Shown here: in pieces, positions 47,110-57,889 of the stretch
Layout of the letters: the number at the start of each line of letters is the position of its first letter
How positions within the stretch are numbered: the stretch's first letter is position 1
Assembly (NCBI GenBank): GCA_905616395.1
Contig: CAJQSQ010000006.1
Span: 62,001-126,000 of the forward strand
Length of the DNA stretch: 64,000 bases
From: an uncultured Candidatus Pelagibacter sp.
Lineage (GTDB): Bacteria; Pseudomonadota; Alphaproteobacteria; Pelagibacterales; Pelagibacteraceae
Reading direction: 5' to 3'
The notes under the pieces: generated by a model
What the model saw: the letters and a program-made list of their open reading frames with translations, nothing else
The model's database searches: none
Told to the model about the DNA's origin: nothing
Position numbers and translations under genes: made by a program

Positions 47110-48318
47110 ATGTTTAAAAGTTTGAATTTTAAAGTAATTTTATTTGGTTTCATATTTACATTTTTTTCAAGTTTTGGACAGAGTTTTTTTCTTGGTTTAT
47201 TTAATCCAAGTATAAGAGACGAACTTTCCATCACGCACGGTCAATTTGGATCAATATATGCATCTGCAACTTTATTAAGTAGTTTTATACTTGTTTGGGT
47301 AGGTAAAAAAATTGACGACTTTAATATTTTAAAATTTGCATCTTATGTAATAGCTTTGTTAGCTATTTCTTGTTTTATATTTTCTAAAATTTCATCGATA
47401 GGTTTTTTATTTATATCAATTTTTTTAATGAGATTATCAGGACAAGGTTTAATGTCTCATACAGCAACCACAACTATAGCAAGATTTTTTGAAAAAAGCA
47501 GGGGACGAGCACTAAGCACAACTTGGCTAGGTTTATCTTTAGCTGAATTTATTCTGCCATTATTAATCATTTTTTTATTAACTTTTTTAGATTGGAGAAA
47601 TATCTGGTTATCAATTTCTATTTTTGTCATTGTGATATTGCCAATAGTTACTTTTTTATTAGCAAAAAATATCAAATTAGACTCAAGAGAAACTTCAACA
47701 GTTAAAGAGGGTAAAGGAAAAAATGTAAAACAATGGAAAAGAAGTGAAGTATTAAAAGATTATAGATTTTATATTATTTGCTTGAGTATGTTAGCCATGC
47801 CCTCAATTGCAACAGGTACATTTGTTTATCAATCTTTTATTGTCTCATCTAAAGATTGGGGACCTTACGTTATTGCGCAATCTTTTATGGTGTATTCAGT
47901 TTTATCAGTGATCACTTTATTTTTATCTGGGTTCTTGATCGATAAATTTACAAGTAGGAAATTATTAATCTACATGAATATTCCTTTATTAGTTGCAACG
48001 TTTGTGCTTTATTATTTTAATTCACCATTTTCATCTTTTGTCTTCCTCGGTTTAATTGGGGTTTCAAATGGACTTTCAAATGTTTTAGGTTCTGCTACAT
48101 GGGCAGAAATTTATGGGGTTAAATATATTGGCTCCATTAAAGCTCTCACAACAGCCTTCATGGTTTTTTCAACTGCATTTGGAACAGCTTTATTTGGAAT
48201 ATTGATCGATAATAGCTTTTCAATAGAGCAAATCGCCTTAGTTTCAGGATCTTATGTTTTAATTGCAATATCGTTGTTATTTATCATAAAGAACAAGCTT
48301 AATCCTCAATTTTTATAA
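47110..48318 (+). CDS. MFS transporter
   Basis: 402 aa, ~12 TM; GRALSTTWLGLSLAEFILPLL. Confidence 0.85.
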   Translation: MFKSLNFKVILFGFIFTFFSSFGQSFFLGLFNPSIRDELSITHGQFGSIYASATLLSSFILVWVGKKIDDFNILKFASYVIALLAISCFIFSKISSIGFLFISIFLMRLSGQGLMSHTATTTIARFFEKSRGRALSTTWLGLSLAEFILPLLIIFLLTFLDWRNIWLSISIFVIVILPIVTFLLAKNIKLDSRETSTVKEGKGKNVKQWKRSEVLKDYRFYIICLSMLAMPSIATGTFVYQSFIVSSKDWGPYVIAQSFMVYSVLSVITLFLSGFLIDKFTSRKLLIYMNIPLLVATFVLYYFNSPFSSFVFLGLIGVSNGLSNVLGSATWAEIYGVKYIGSIKALTTAFMVFSTAFGTALFGILIDNSFSIEQIALVSGSYVLIAISLLFIIKNKLNPQFL

Positions 48319-48360
48319 AATTATCCTTGATTTTTTTTAACCACCGTATAGATACTGCCC

Positions 48361-48984
48361 ATGGCTAGAGTTACAGTAGAAGATTGCATAGATAAAGTTG
48401 ATAGTCCTTACGAATTAGTGCTTGTTGCTAAAGAAAGAGCTGTTCAATTAAATTCAGGTTTAGAACCTACTCTTGATAGAGATAATGATAAAAACACAGT
48501 TATATCTCTAAGAGAAATTGCAGAAGAGACTATTAAAGTCTCAGATTTGACTGATAGTGCTATTCACAAACTTAGAAAACATGTTGAACAAGTTGATGAT
48601 GGTACTGATGATGATGAAGTTATCGGTGACGATTTTGACAGTATGTACAAAGGTGAAATTTCAAAAAGTGGAACACCTATTTTACCATCTAAAAGAGCTA
48701 GAAAAATTCCAGAAAAAATTCAAGTAGCACCAGAAGATTTAGAAGAATTAACTGTAAAAGCAGAACCTGAAGTGGATGTTAACCCAGAGTTAGAAACTGC
48801 TTCAGAAGAAACAGAAACTGCTTCAGAAGAAACAGAAACTGCTTCAGAAGAAACAGAAACTGCTTCAGAAGAAACAGAAACTGCTTCAGAAGAAACAGAA
48901 ACTGCTTCAGAAGAAACAGAAACTGCTTCAGAAGAAACAGAAACTGCTGAAGATAGTTCAGAAAAAACTGAACCTAACAGTTAA
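48361..48984 (+). CDS. rpoZ: RNA polymerase omega subunit with acidic repeat-containing C-terminal extension
   Basis: [33 protein letters not shown]...[16 protein letters not shown]. Confidence 0.9.
   Translation: MARVTVEDCIDKVDSPYELVLVAKERAVQLNSGLEPTLDRDNDKNTVISLREIAEETIKVSDLTDSAIHKLRKHVEQVDDGTDDDEVIGDDFDSMYKGEISKSGTPILPSKRARKIPEKIQVAPEDLEELTVKAEPEVDVNPELETASEETETASEETETASEETETASEETETASEETETASEETETASEETETAEDSSEKTEPNS
48793..48948 (+). repeat. 7 x 21-bp perfect tandem repeat (ETASEET) plus partial unit in rpoZ
   Basis: gaaactgcttcagaagaaaca repeated seven times. Confidence 0.97.
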
Positions 48985-50126
48985 TTATTAAATTCCTTTA
49001 AGATTTTTTCCCTGTGTTCATCTAAATCAGGAATATCACCTCGAGTTTTTTCATCTTTATAGTTAGACATTTTAATTGGATTGCCTGCTAATTTAAAATC
49101 ACCAATAACTTTGTGATGTGCTTTGACAATCATATTTCTTGCTTCAACTTGAGGGTTTTCAACAGCTTCTTTTATATTAAGGATAGGACCACATGGAATT
49201 TTTTCTTTTTCCATTTCACTTACCCAGTCATTTGTATTCTTAACTAAAAGTTTATCTTCAAGAATTTTTTTAAGATCATCCATATTTTCTGATCGTAATA
49301 AGTTTGTATTAAATTTAGGATCTTTAGAAATTTCAGGGATATTCAAAACATTACATAATTTTTCAAAAAGTTTTTCATTACCAGCTGCTATAATGATGTG
49401 ACTATCTTTAGTTTTAAAAGCTTCGAAAGGAGCTATGGATGGGTGACGTGATCCCATTGGTTTTGGTATTTCATTTTTTGCAAGGTATCTTGCTATAGCA
49501 TTTTCTAATATTGCAATTTGACAATCCAACATTGAAACATCAATAAATGTTCCTTTACCAGTTTTTTCCCTATCATAAAGTGCAGCATTAATTCCAACTG
49601 TAGTAAATAATCCTGCTGTAATATCTCCAATAGATGTACCAACTCTTGTTGGTTCTGAGTTTGGTTGACCTGTTACACTCATAAGACCCCCCATTCCTTG
49701 TACAACCATATCGTATGCAGGTAATTCTTTTAATGGGCCAGTTTGTCCAAAGCCCGATGCTGATGCATAAATTAATCTTGGATATTTTTTACAAACATCT
49801 TTCCATCCATATCCCCATTTTTCTAATGTACCTGGTTTAAAATTTTCAACTAAGATATCTGCTTTAGCTAATATTTTTTCAAAGATTTTTTTGTCGTCTG
49901 AGTTCTTTAAGTTAAGTGCAATACTTTCTTTGCCTCTATTTAGTGACATAAAATAAGCTGAATAGTTTTCAATAAAAGGTCCAAATTTTCTAGAATCGTC
50001 ACCAACCTCAGGCGCTTCGACTTTTATTATACGTGCACCTAAATCTGAGAGCATCATTGTGCAATAAGGGCCAACAAGGACCCTAGTTAGGTCAAGAACT
50101 AATAGGTTTTTTAAAGGGCCGTCCAT
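48981..50126 (-). CDS. CaiB/BaiF family III CoA-transferase
   Basis: [43 protein letters not shown]. Confidence 0.93.
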   Translation of the reverse strand: MDGPLKNLLVLDLTRVLVGPYCTMMLSDLGARIIKVEAPEVGDDSRKFGPFIENYSAYFMSLNRGKESIALNLKNSDDKKIFEKILAKADILVENFKPGTLEKWGYGWKDVCKKYPRLIYASASGFGQTGPLKELPAYDMVVQGMGGLMSVTGQPNSEPTRVGTSIGDITAGLFTTVGINAALYDREKTGKGTFIDVSMLDCQIAILENAIARYLAKNEIPKPMGSRHPSIAPFEAFKTKDSHIIIAAGNEKLFEKLCNVLNIPEISKDPKFNTNLLRSENMDDLKKILEDKLLVKNTNDWVSEMEKEKIPCGPILNIKEAVENPQVEARNMIVKAHHKVIGDFKLAGNPIKMSNYKDEKTRGDIPDLDEHREKILKEFNN

Positions 50127-50218
50127 ATTTTGTACAATAGTGTGTTTGTGTAGTATTGACTCTTATCAATAACTTTAATTATATGCATCTCTTAAATAAC
50201 ATAATGAGAGGAATAATA

Positions 50219-51229
50219 ATGTTTAAAAAAATATCGTTATATTTTACAGCATTAGTTTTAGTTTTATCAACAGTTGGTTCTGCTTATGCGGTAACGTTAA
50301 AAGCAAGTCACCAATGGCCTGGTACTCCTAGAGCTGATGGATCTTTTGACCCACGTCACGAAATGGTTCAAATTATTGCTGATGAAGTAAAAAAAGCTAA
50401 TGTTGACATAGATATCAGAATTTACCCTGCAAAATCTTTATATAAACCTAAAGAACAGTGGAAACCAATGACTACTGGTCAGCTAGATATATCTGCTTTC
50501 CCTTTAGGATACGCATCGAAGTTTCACCCAGAGTTCAGTGCAACTTTAATGCCAGGAACAGTTAAAAACCATGACCATGCATTAAGATTTAATAAATCTC
50601 CAATGATGACTGAGATTAAAAAAATTATAAATGATGCAGGTGTAGTTGTTTTATCTGATGCTTGGTTAGGCGGTGGTTTTGTTTCAAAAACAAAATGTAT
50701 TAGAAAACCTAGCGATGCAAAAGGTCAAGTAATGAGAGCAGCTGGTAAAGCATTTAACCAAATGCTTGAAGGTGCAGGAGCTGGTATTCAAAGTATGCCA
50801 TCTTCAGAAATTTATACTGGTCTACAAACGGGTGTATTAACTGGTGCAAATACTAGTTCAGGAAGTTTTGTTAGTTACAAAATTTATGAACAAGTAAAAT
50901 GTGCAACACCTCCAGGAAAATTTGGTCTATGGTTTATGTATGAGCCGATCCTTATGTCTAAGAAATCTTTTGATGCTTTAAGTTCTAAGCAACAAAAAGC
51001 TCTTATGAAAGCTGGAAAAGTAGCTGAAAAATATATGACAGCACAAGTAGCTAATCTTGATAAGACATTTGAAGATGCTTATAGAGATGCTGGTGTTGAG
51101 TTAGTATATATGACTGCTGCAGATCACGCTGAATGGATTGAGATCGCAAAGAAAACTGCCCACAAAGCGTTTGCAGAGCAAGTACCAGGTGGTGCTAAGC
51201 TTATGGAAATGGCTTTAGCAGTTAAATAA
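50219..51229 (+). CDS. TRAP transporter substrate-binding protein (DctP family)
   Basis: Signal peptide MFKKISLYFTALVLVLSTVGSAYA; internal ATG at 50219 fits better than upstream ORF start 50156. Confidence 0.88.
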   Translation: MFKKISLYFTALVLVLSTVGSAYAVTLKASHQWPGTPRADGSFDPRHEMVQIIADEVKKANVDIDIRIYPAKSLYKPKEQWKPMTTGQLDISAFPLGYASKFHPEFSATLMPGTVKNHDHALRFNKSPMMTEIKKIINDAGVVVLSDAWLGGGFVSKTKCIRKPSDAKGQVMRAAGKAFNQMLEGAGAGIQSMPSSEIYTGLQTGVLTGANTSSGSFVSYKIYEQVKCATPPGKFGLWFMYEPILMSKKSFDALSSKQQKALMKAGKVAEKYMTAQVANLDKTFEDAYRDAGVELVYMTAADHAEWIEIAKKTAHKAFAEQVPGGAKLMEMALAVK

Positions 51230-51240
51230 ATTAATATATA

Positions 51241-51276
51241 AAGCCCTTGTTTCAATAAAAAATAAGGGCTTTTTTT
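51241..51276 (+). terminator. Hairpin with T-run between DctP and DctQ
   Basis: aagccctt ... aagggctttttttt. Confidence 0.78.
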
Positions 51277-51771
51277 ATGATAAAAAATTATTTAAAATTT
51301 TGCAATTACACAGCTCAAGCTTGTGGAGCTTTTGCTGTAGGCGCTTTAATCTTGTCTATCTTGGTAATTGTCGAACTAGTTTTTGAAAGATATTTCTTTC
51401 AACATGCAATTACTTGGCAAACAGAATTGGTTACAATGTTACTTGTTGCATCTACTTTTATTGGTAGTGCTTATGTTTTAAGTGAAAAAGCTCATGTGAG
51501 TATGGAGTGGATCTACGACTTCATGTCTAAAAAAAATATTATTAAACTCAAGATTTTTACTTCTTTTTTAAGCTTAGGGTTTTTTCTAACATTGTTTTAT
51601 TTTGGTTTCTTAATGGTAGAGGAAGCTTTCATTAAAAATTACACTACAGGCACAATATGGGATCCTCCTTTGTGGGTGCCTTATTCATCAATGTTAATAG
51701 GTTCAATTTTAATGATACTTCAATATATCGCTGAAATAATAAAACTATTTGATGAAAAGGATTTTAAATAA
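51277..51771 (+). CDS. TRAP transporter small permease (DctQ)
   Basis: Four-TM protein; WQTELVTMLLVASTFIGSAYVLSEKAHVSMEW. Confidence 0.9.
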   Translation: MIKNYLKFCNYTAQACGAFAVGALILSILVIVELVFERYFFQHAITWQTELVTMLLVASTFIGSAYVLSEKAHVSMEWIYDFMSKKNIIKLKIFTSFLSLGFFLTLFYFGFLMVEEAFIKNYTTGTIWDPPLWVPYSSMLIGSILMILQYIAEIIKLFDEKDFK

Positions 51772-53102
51772 TGGATCCATTAACGATTGCAATAATTGTT
51801 GCTGTTTTTACACTAATAGTTTTATTCTCAGGTATTCCGATTGCCTTTGGTCTAAGTTTTGTTTCAATTACTCTGTTGGTCACATTCGAAGGGCTGCAAA
51901 TGTTAGATGTCTTTGCAGAAACTTTTTACGCAGGATTAAATTCTTTTGTATTACTGTCAATTCCAATGTTCATTCTTATGGGGATGGCTGTTGCTCATTC
52001 ACCAGCAGGCAAAGATTTATATACTGGTCTTGATAGGTGGTTATGGAGAGTTCCAGGTGGTTTAGTTATATCTAATATTGGTGCATGCTCAATTTTTGCA
52101 GCTTTAAGTGGATCAAGTCCAGCGACATGTGCTGCTATTGGCACTATGGGAATTCCTGAAATGAGAAAAAGAGGATACTCAGACGAAATTGCTACAGGAA
52201 CAATTGCTGCTGGAGGAACTTTAGGAGTTTTAATTCCACCTAGTATAGTTTTAATTGTTTATGGTATGGCGACAGGAACTTCTATTGGTAGACTATTTTT
52301 ATCTGGCATTATTCCAGGGTTTATGTTGGCAAGTCTTTTTGCTGTTTGGGCATTAATACACAGTTACTTCATTGATAAAAATGCATCAAAATTATTAAGA
52401 AATAGAAAGCCACCAACGTTAAAAGAAAAATTTGAAGTCCTGCCTAGAATTTTTCCATTTCTAGCGATCATTGTTGGAGTTTTGTATGTACTATATGGGG
52501 GAGTTGCAACACCATCAGAAGCTTCTGGAGTTGGTGCATTTTTAGTTTTTGTAATGATTGCAGTTGTTTACAAAATTTATCAGCCTAAAAAGATTTGGAA
52601 TATTGTTAAAATTTCAATGAAAGAAAGTGTAATGATAATGTTTATTATTGCAGCCTCTTATCTTTTTGCATTCACACTATCTCAACTTTATGTAACGCAA
52701 TCACTTGCTCAAAGCATGATTGAATTAAGTAGTAATAAGTGGATGATTTTTTTGATGGTTAATGTGTTTTTACTTGTGGCCGGTTTCTTTTTACCACCAG
52801 TAGCCGTTATTGTAATGACATCAGCTATATTGTTACCAGTAATAACTACATTAGGGTTTGACCCTTATTGGTTTGCAATTGTATTTACAATAAATATGGA
52901 AATAGGCTTAATAACACCACCAGTTGGATTAAACCTTTATATAATTAAGGGTATAACGCCTGATGTAAGTTTATCTACAATCTTAAAGGGATCATTTCCA
53001 TTTATGATGATGATGGTTTTATCCATATTGATATTGTGTATCTTTCCAGAGATCGTATCTTGGTTACCTGATAAACTAATGGGTAAACCTCTTGGATATT
53101 AA
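51771..53102 (+). CDS. TRAP transporter large permease (DctM)
   Basis: GIPIAFGLSFVSI; GTLGVLIPPSIVLIVYGMATG; GLITPPVGLNLYI. Confidence 0.95.
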   Translation: MDPLTIAIIVAVFTLIVLFSGIPIAFGLSFVSITLLVTFEGLQMLDVFAETFYAGLNSFVLLSIPMFILMGMAVAHSPAGKDLYTGLDRWLWRVPGGLVISNIGACSIFAALSGSSPATCAAIGTMGIPEMRKRGYSDEIATGTIAAGGTLGVLIPPSIVLIVYGMATGTSIGRLFLSGIIPGFMLASLFAVWALIHSYFIDKNASKLLRNRKPPTLKEKFEVLPRIFPFLAIIVGVLYVLYGGVATPSEASGVGAFLVFVMIAVVYKIYQPKKIWNIVKISMKESVMIMFIIAASYLFAFTLSQLYVTQSLAQSMIELSSNKWMIFLMVNVFLLVAGFFLPPVAVIVMTSAILLPVITTLGFDPYWFAIVFTINMEIGLITPPVGLNLYIIKGITPDVSLSTILKGSFPFMMMMVLSILILCIFPEIVSWLPDKLMGKPLGY

Positions 53103-54097
53103 AAAAAACATTAATAGAAAAATTTCAGTAGCACCCATGATGGATTGTACTGATCGTCATGATCGTTATTTTCTAAGATTAATGAGCAAAAATGTTATGC
53201 TATATTCAGAAATGGTTGCAACAAAATCTGCAATTCATGGAGATAGAAAAAAAATATTATCTTATAGTCCTGAAGAGAAACCTTTGGCTTTACAAGTTGG
53301 TGGATCTGATAAAGCAGAGTTAGCAGAGGTTGCAAAAATTGCAGAGGACATGGGTTATGATGAAATTAATATTAACCTAGGTTGTCCTAGTAAAAAAAGT
53401 TCAAAAAAACATGTTTGGTGCTTGTTTGATGAGAGAACCTGATCTTGTTGCAGAGTGTATTAATTCAATGGTTAATGCTTGTAAAATTCCAGTTACTGCA
53501 AAAACTAGAATTGGTTTTGATGATACTGAAGAATTTGACTATCTAAATAATTTTATTCTTAAAATGAAAGGTGTTGGCTGCAGTACATTTATTCTTCATG
53601 CGCGAAAAGCAATACTAACAGGAATGTCACCAAAGCAAAACCTGAACATCCCAAAACTAAATTATGGAATGGTTTATGATATTAAAAAAGAAAACCCTGA
53701 TTTAGAAATTATTATTAATGGAGGAATTTCAAAAATTGATGAGATTAAAAATCACTTAACCTTATGTGATGGTGTTATGATTGGTAGATCCATATATCAA
53801 AATCCTTATTCGTTAGTTGAAATTGAAAATGAAATTTTTGGAACAAAAGAGAGACCTACAAGAGAAGAGATTGCAGAAAAACTTTTAGAGTACCTTGAGA
53901 AAGAAGTTAAGCTTGGTACAAAAATAAATCATATTATGCGACATACAGTTGGATTATATCATGGTCAAATTGGTTCAAAAGATTGGAAAAGATATTTAAG
54001 TGACAATATGATGGCACGAGATTCAGATTTTCAAAAATCAAAACATATAATGACAATTGTGCAAAATAATGAGAAAGCTAATCAAGTTAGCTCATAA
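53092..54097 (+). pseudogene. dusA: tRNA-dihydrouridine synthase A, split by +1 frameshift
   Basis: ORFs 53092-53442 and 53411-54097 are the two halves; removing one A from the A7 run at 53392-53398 restores GCPSKKVQKNMFGACLMREPDLV. Confidence 0.92.
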
Positions 54098-54934
54098 TGG
54101 AAAACTTAAACTACAGTGAGATAGTTAATTTATTAGCAGTCCTTGCAATATCTGCAGCTGTTGCAGGTTTTATGGCTGGATTACTTGGCGTTGGTGGTGG
54201 AATTATAATGGTTCCAGCTTTGTATTATGCTTTTACTGTTCTTGATTTTGATATTGTTACAAGAATGCACCTTTCTGTTGGAACTTCTTTAGCAATAATA
54301 GTTCCAACATCAATAATTTCCACCAAAACACACATGGAGCATGATGCAGTTGATTTTAAAATGGTAAAATCATTTGGTATTTTTATTCTTATTGGAGTAA
54401 TTTTAGGAACCTTCTTAGTGGTAAATTTAAATACTCCCACTTTAGTTTTATTCTTTTCAATCTTTGCTTTTATGATTGGATTATTTTTTATTTTTTTAAG
54501 AGAGGAATTGGTAGAAAATCCAAAAAAAATACCTGAACTAGTAAAAAATATTTCAGGAGTTGTCATTGGTTTTTTTTTCTGTACCTCTTGGTATTGGAGG
54601 TGGATCTTTAATGGTACCTTTTATGAGAACAATTGGTTATAATATCAGAAAATCAATTGGTACAGCTGCAGCGACAGGTATTTTAATAGCTATTAGCGGA
54701 ACTATAACAATGATTATTAGTGGAAAAATAATAAATAATATTAATACTCCTTTTAGCTTTGGATACATTAATTTATTAGGTTTTATTGTATTTGTGCCGG
54801 TAACAATGGTTATGGCAAGATTTGGTGCTAAAACAGTATATAAAATTGATAAAAAATTATTGAGTAAAATTTTTGGTACTTTTCTAATTATAGTTTCAGT
54901 AAGATCTTTTGTTGAGTATCTATCAATAAATTAA
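54097..54934 (+). pseudogene. TauE/SafE family sulfite exporter-like permease, split by +1 frameshift
   Basis: ORFs 54097-54642 and 54560-54934; removing one T from the T9 run at 54570-54578 restores VVIGFFSVPLGIGGGSLMVPF. Confidence 0.92.
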
Positions 54935-55077
54935 GTTTTCCTAATTAATTTCTAAGTTAACCCTTTTTATGTTTATAAAAGCAAGATATCTGCTGTTAAA
55001 TTAAGCATTTTAATTACTAGATATCTTTTCATATTTTATATAGGTTTTGTAGAATAATAAACTTAGAGGGAGATAAT

Positions 55078-56052
55078 ATGAGTAAATTTAATAAAATAAT
55101 TGTTGTTTTATTTTCAACATTTTTTTTAAGTTTGGCAGTTAATTCAACTGAAATAAAATTTGGACATGTGGGTAAACCTGGTTCATTATTTTCTGCATCA
55201 GTTGATCATTTTGCTAAACTTGCAAATGAGAGATTAGGCAGCAAAGGTAAAGTAAGTGTATTTGGTTCTTCGCAACTTGGTAAAGATAAACAAGGTATGC
55301 AAAAACTAAAATTAGGCACTGTAAACATGTGGTTGCCATCGTCTGTTATGGCGTCAATTCATGATGAGTTTGGTGTTTTTGATATGCCATTTATCATTAA
55401 AGATAGAAAACACATGAATAAAGTTGAAAGCCAAGTATTACCAGGAATGTTCAAAAATCTTGAGGCTAAAACTGGTTATCAAGTTATAGCAGTATGGGAA
55501 AATGGTTTTAGACATATTACAAACAATGTAAGAGCAATAGATAAGCCAGATGACTTAAAAGGAATTAAATTAAGAACTCCTAAGTCAAAATGGAGAGTCA
55601 AAATGTTCCAATCATATGGTGCAAATCCAACTCCAATGTCATTTTCAGAAGTTTTTACAGCTTTGAAAACTGGAACAATGGATGGTCAAGAAAACCCATA
55701 TGCTCAAATAGCTAGTGCTAAGTTTCAAGAAGTACAGAAGTATCTATCTATTACAGGTCACGTTTATACTCCTGCTTATGTAGCAGTACATAAAGATCAT
55801 TGGAGCAAACTTCCTGCGGATGTAAGAGCCATCCTAGAACAAGCTGCGCAAGACACGCAAAAGTTTGTTTACGAAGAAGCTGCAAGACTTGAAAAATCTT
55901 TATTAGGAGTAATTGAGTCAGCTGGTGTTAAGGTAAACACTGCTGATAAAGGAGCTTTTATCGCAGCAAGTAAAGGAATATATGATCAATTTGCATCAGA
56001 AGTATCAACTGGTGGTGCGTTAATTGAAAAAGTATCATCTTTAGCAAATTAA
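55078..56052 (+). CDS. TRAP transporter substrate-binding protein (DctP family)
   Basis: Signal peptide; DDLKGIKLRTPKSKWRVKMFQSYGANPTPMSFSEVFTALKTGTMDGQENP. Confidence 0.94.
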   Translation: MSKFNKIIVVLFSTFFLSLAVNSTEIKFGHVGKPGSLFSASVDHFAKLANERLGSKGKVSVFGSSQLGKDKQGMQKLKLGTVNMWLPSSVMASIHDEFGVFDMPFIIKDRKHMNKVESQVLPGMFKNLEAKTGYQVIAVWENGFRHITNNVRAIDKPDDLKGIKLRTPKSKWRVKMFQSYGANPTPMSFSEVFTALKTGTMDGQENPYAQIASAKFQEVQKYLSITGHVYTPAYVAVHKDHWSKLPADVRAILEQAAQDTQKFVYEEAARLEKSLLGVIESAGVKVNTADKGAFIAASKGIYDQFASEVSTGGALIEKVSSLAN

Positions 56053-56064
56053 TCTAATTTGTAT

Positions 56065-56087
56065 TAGGCCCTCTTCCTGAGGGCCTA
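56065..56087 (+). terminator. Intercistronic hairpin after DctP
   Basis: taggccctc-ttcct-gagggccta, 9-bp perfect stem. Confidence 0.75.
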
Positions 56088-56096
56088 GAAAAATAT

Positions 56097-56606
56097 ATGA
56101 CATTAAAAAAATTTATAAATTCATACGAAAAATTTTTAAAATTTATACTGTTCGTAATGATGGTAGCCCTTGCAGCAACAGTATTGCTTGGTGTTTCTTT
56201 CCGTTTTGCTGGTAGTGCTTTAGTTTGGTATGATGAAGTTGCAGCAGTTCAACTTGCATGGATAACGTATTATGGCTCAGCTTATGCATCATTAAAAGGA
56301 GCACATATAAGTGTACCTAGTATTTTTAAAGCATTCCCATTAGCTTTAAGAAAAATATTTTTTGTATTATCTAAATTTATTATCTATGCTTTTTTGATAT
56401 TATTAGCTTATTATGGGTTCAAAGTTTTAACACTTATTGGAGGAGAAACATTGGTAACTTTAGAGTGGGTTCCTCAAATTTTTGTACAATCAGTGATACC
56501 AGTTGCATCATGTCTATTTATTTTATCTGAAACTTTACGAATTCCAGAGGATTATAAAAATTTAGTTCTTCAAACAACTAACATTGAACAAACAGGAGAT
56601 ATTTGA
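56097..56606 (+). CDS. TRAP transporter small permease (DctQ)
   Basis: WYDEVAAVQLAWITYYGSAYASLKGAHISV. Confidence 0.92.
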   Translation: MTLKKFINSYEKFLKFILFVMMVALAATVLLGVSFRFAGSALVWYDEVAAVQLAWITYYGSAYASLKGAHISVPSIFKAFPLALRKIFFVLSKFIIYAFLILLAYYGFKVLTLIGGETLVTLEWVPQIFVQSVIPVASCLFILSETLRIPEDYKNLVLQTTNIEQTGDI

Positions 56607-57889
56607 TGTTAATTTTAACAATGTTTTTAGTATTACTATTTATTTTATCTATAAATGTTCCTATAGCCATTGGTTTAGCTGTAACAACAATAGTTGCGAT
56701 GGTATTAAAGTCTGGAACAAGTTTTTTAATTGATACTGCAATTGTTATGTTTGATGGATCAATGAAATTTCCATTGATTGCAATACCTTTATTTATTCTT
56801 GCAGGTTCAATAATGAATAGTGCTGGTATTTCTAGAAGATTGATAGCGTTTGCTTCTGCTCTGGTTGGGTTTATTAAGGGTGGTTTAAGCATGATCAACA
56901 TAGCAACTTCAATGTTCTTTGCAGAAATTTCTGGGTCTGCAGTTGCAGATGTTGCTGCATTAGGTTCAATTTTAATTCCAGCAATGAAGAAAAAAGGATA
57001 TCCAGGAGCATTTGCTGCTGCAGTCACATCATCTTCAGCATCTTTAGCAATTATTATTCCACCATCCATACCAATGATTGTTTATGCGGTGATGTCACAA
57101 AGTTCAGTAGTACAATTATTTGTTGCTGGAATTGTTCCTGGTGTAATTGGTGGTTTTTTTTTAATGTTAGCTGCATACATCACAGCAAGACGCAGAAATT
57201 TTCCAGTCGAAGAAACATTTAATCTTGCAAATGTTAGAAAAACTGCAAGAGAGGCAGCATTAGCATTTTTACTACCTGTAATTATTTTGGGTGGTATTTT
57301 TGGTGGTGTCGTAACGGCAACAGAGGGAGCTGGTTTGGCAGTTGTAGCGTCACTAGTTATTGGGTTAGTTTATGGAGAAGTAGATTTTAAAAGACTGTAT
57401 GAAGCTGCAACTGAAGGAGCAATTCAAACATCATCAGTAATGTTGTTGGTAGCAGCTTCAGTATTACTAGGAGAATTTTTAACAGTCGAACAACTTCCGC
57501 AAAAAATTGCTGGATCAATTATGGACTTTACAAATAATAAGTATGCCGTTTTGGCTATATTAAATGTTTTTCTTTTAGTTATTGGTTTCTTTTTACATTC
57601 TGTGGCAGCAATAATTCTTACTGTTCCTATTGTCATGCCTCTAGTTTATGCCGTAGGTATAGATCCAGTTCATTTTGGAATTATTGTCACTTTAAATTTA
57701 GCAATTGGACAACAAACTCCTCCTGTTGCAAGCGTTTTAGCAACCGCATGCTCTGTAGCAAAAGAGGATATATGGGATGTAACTCGAGAAAACCTTATCT
57801 TTATAAGTGTTTTAGTAATATTGTTGCTGTTAGTGACCTATGTACCTGCCATACCAATGACACTAGTTGAATACTTTTATAGGAGTTAA
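56603..57889 (+). CDS. TRAP transporter large permease (DctM)
   Basis: NVPIAIGLAVTTIVAM; SASLAIIIPPSIPMIVYAVMS; LAIGQQTPPVASVL. Confidence 0.95.
   Translation: MMLILTMFLVLLFILSINVPIAIGLAVTTIVAMVLKSGTSFLIDTAIVMFDGSMKFPLIAIPLFILAGSIMNSAGISRRLIAFASALVGFIKGGLSMINIATSMFFAEISGSAVADVAALGSILIPAMKKKGYPGAFAAAVTSSSASLAIIIPPSIPMIVYAVMSQSSVVQLFVAGIVPGVIGGFFLMLAAYITARRRNFPVEETFNLANVRKTAREAALAFLLPVIILGGIFGGVVTATEGAGLAVVASLVIGLVYGEVDFKRLYEAATEGAIQTSSVMLLVAASVLLGEFLTVEQLPQKIAGSIMDFTNNKYAVLAILNVFLLVIGFFLHSVAAIILTVPIVMPLVYAVGIDPVHFGIIVTLNLAIGQQTPPVASVLATACSVAKEDIWDVTRENLIFISVLVILLLLVTYVPAIPMTLVEYFYRS

Noticed and set aside
54225-57069. Long antisense ORFs 54225-54566 and 56578-57069
   Set aside because: Lie opposite well-recognised TauE-like and DctM membrane protein genes; compositional shadows with no motif
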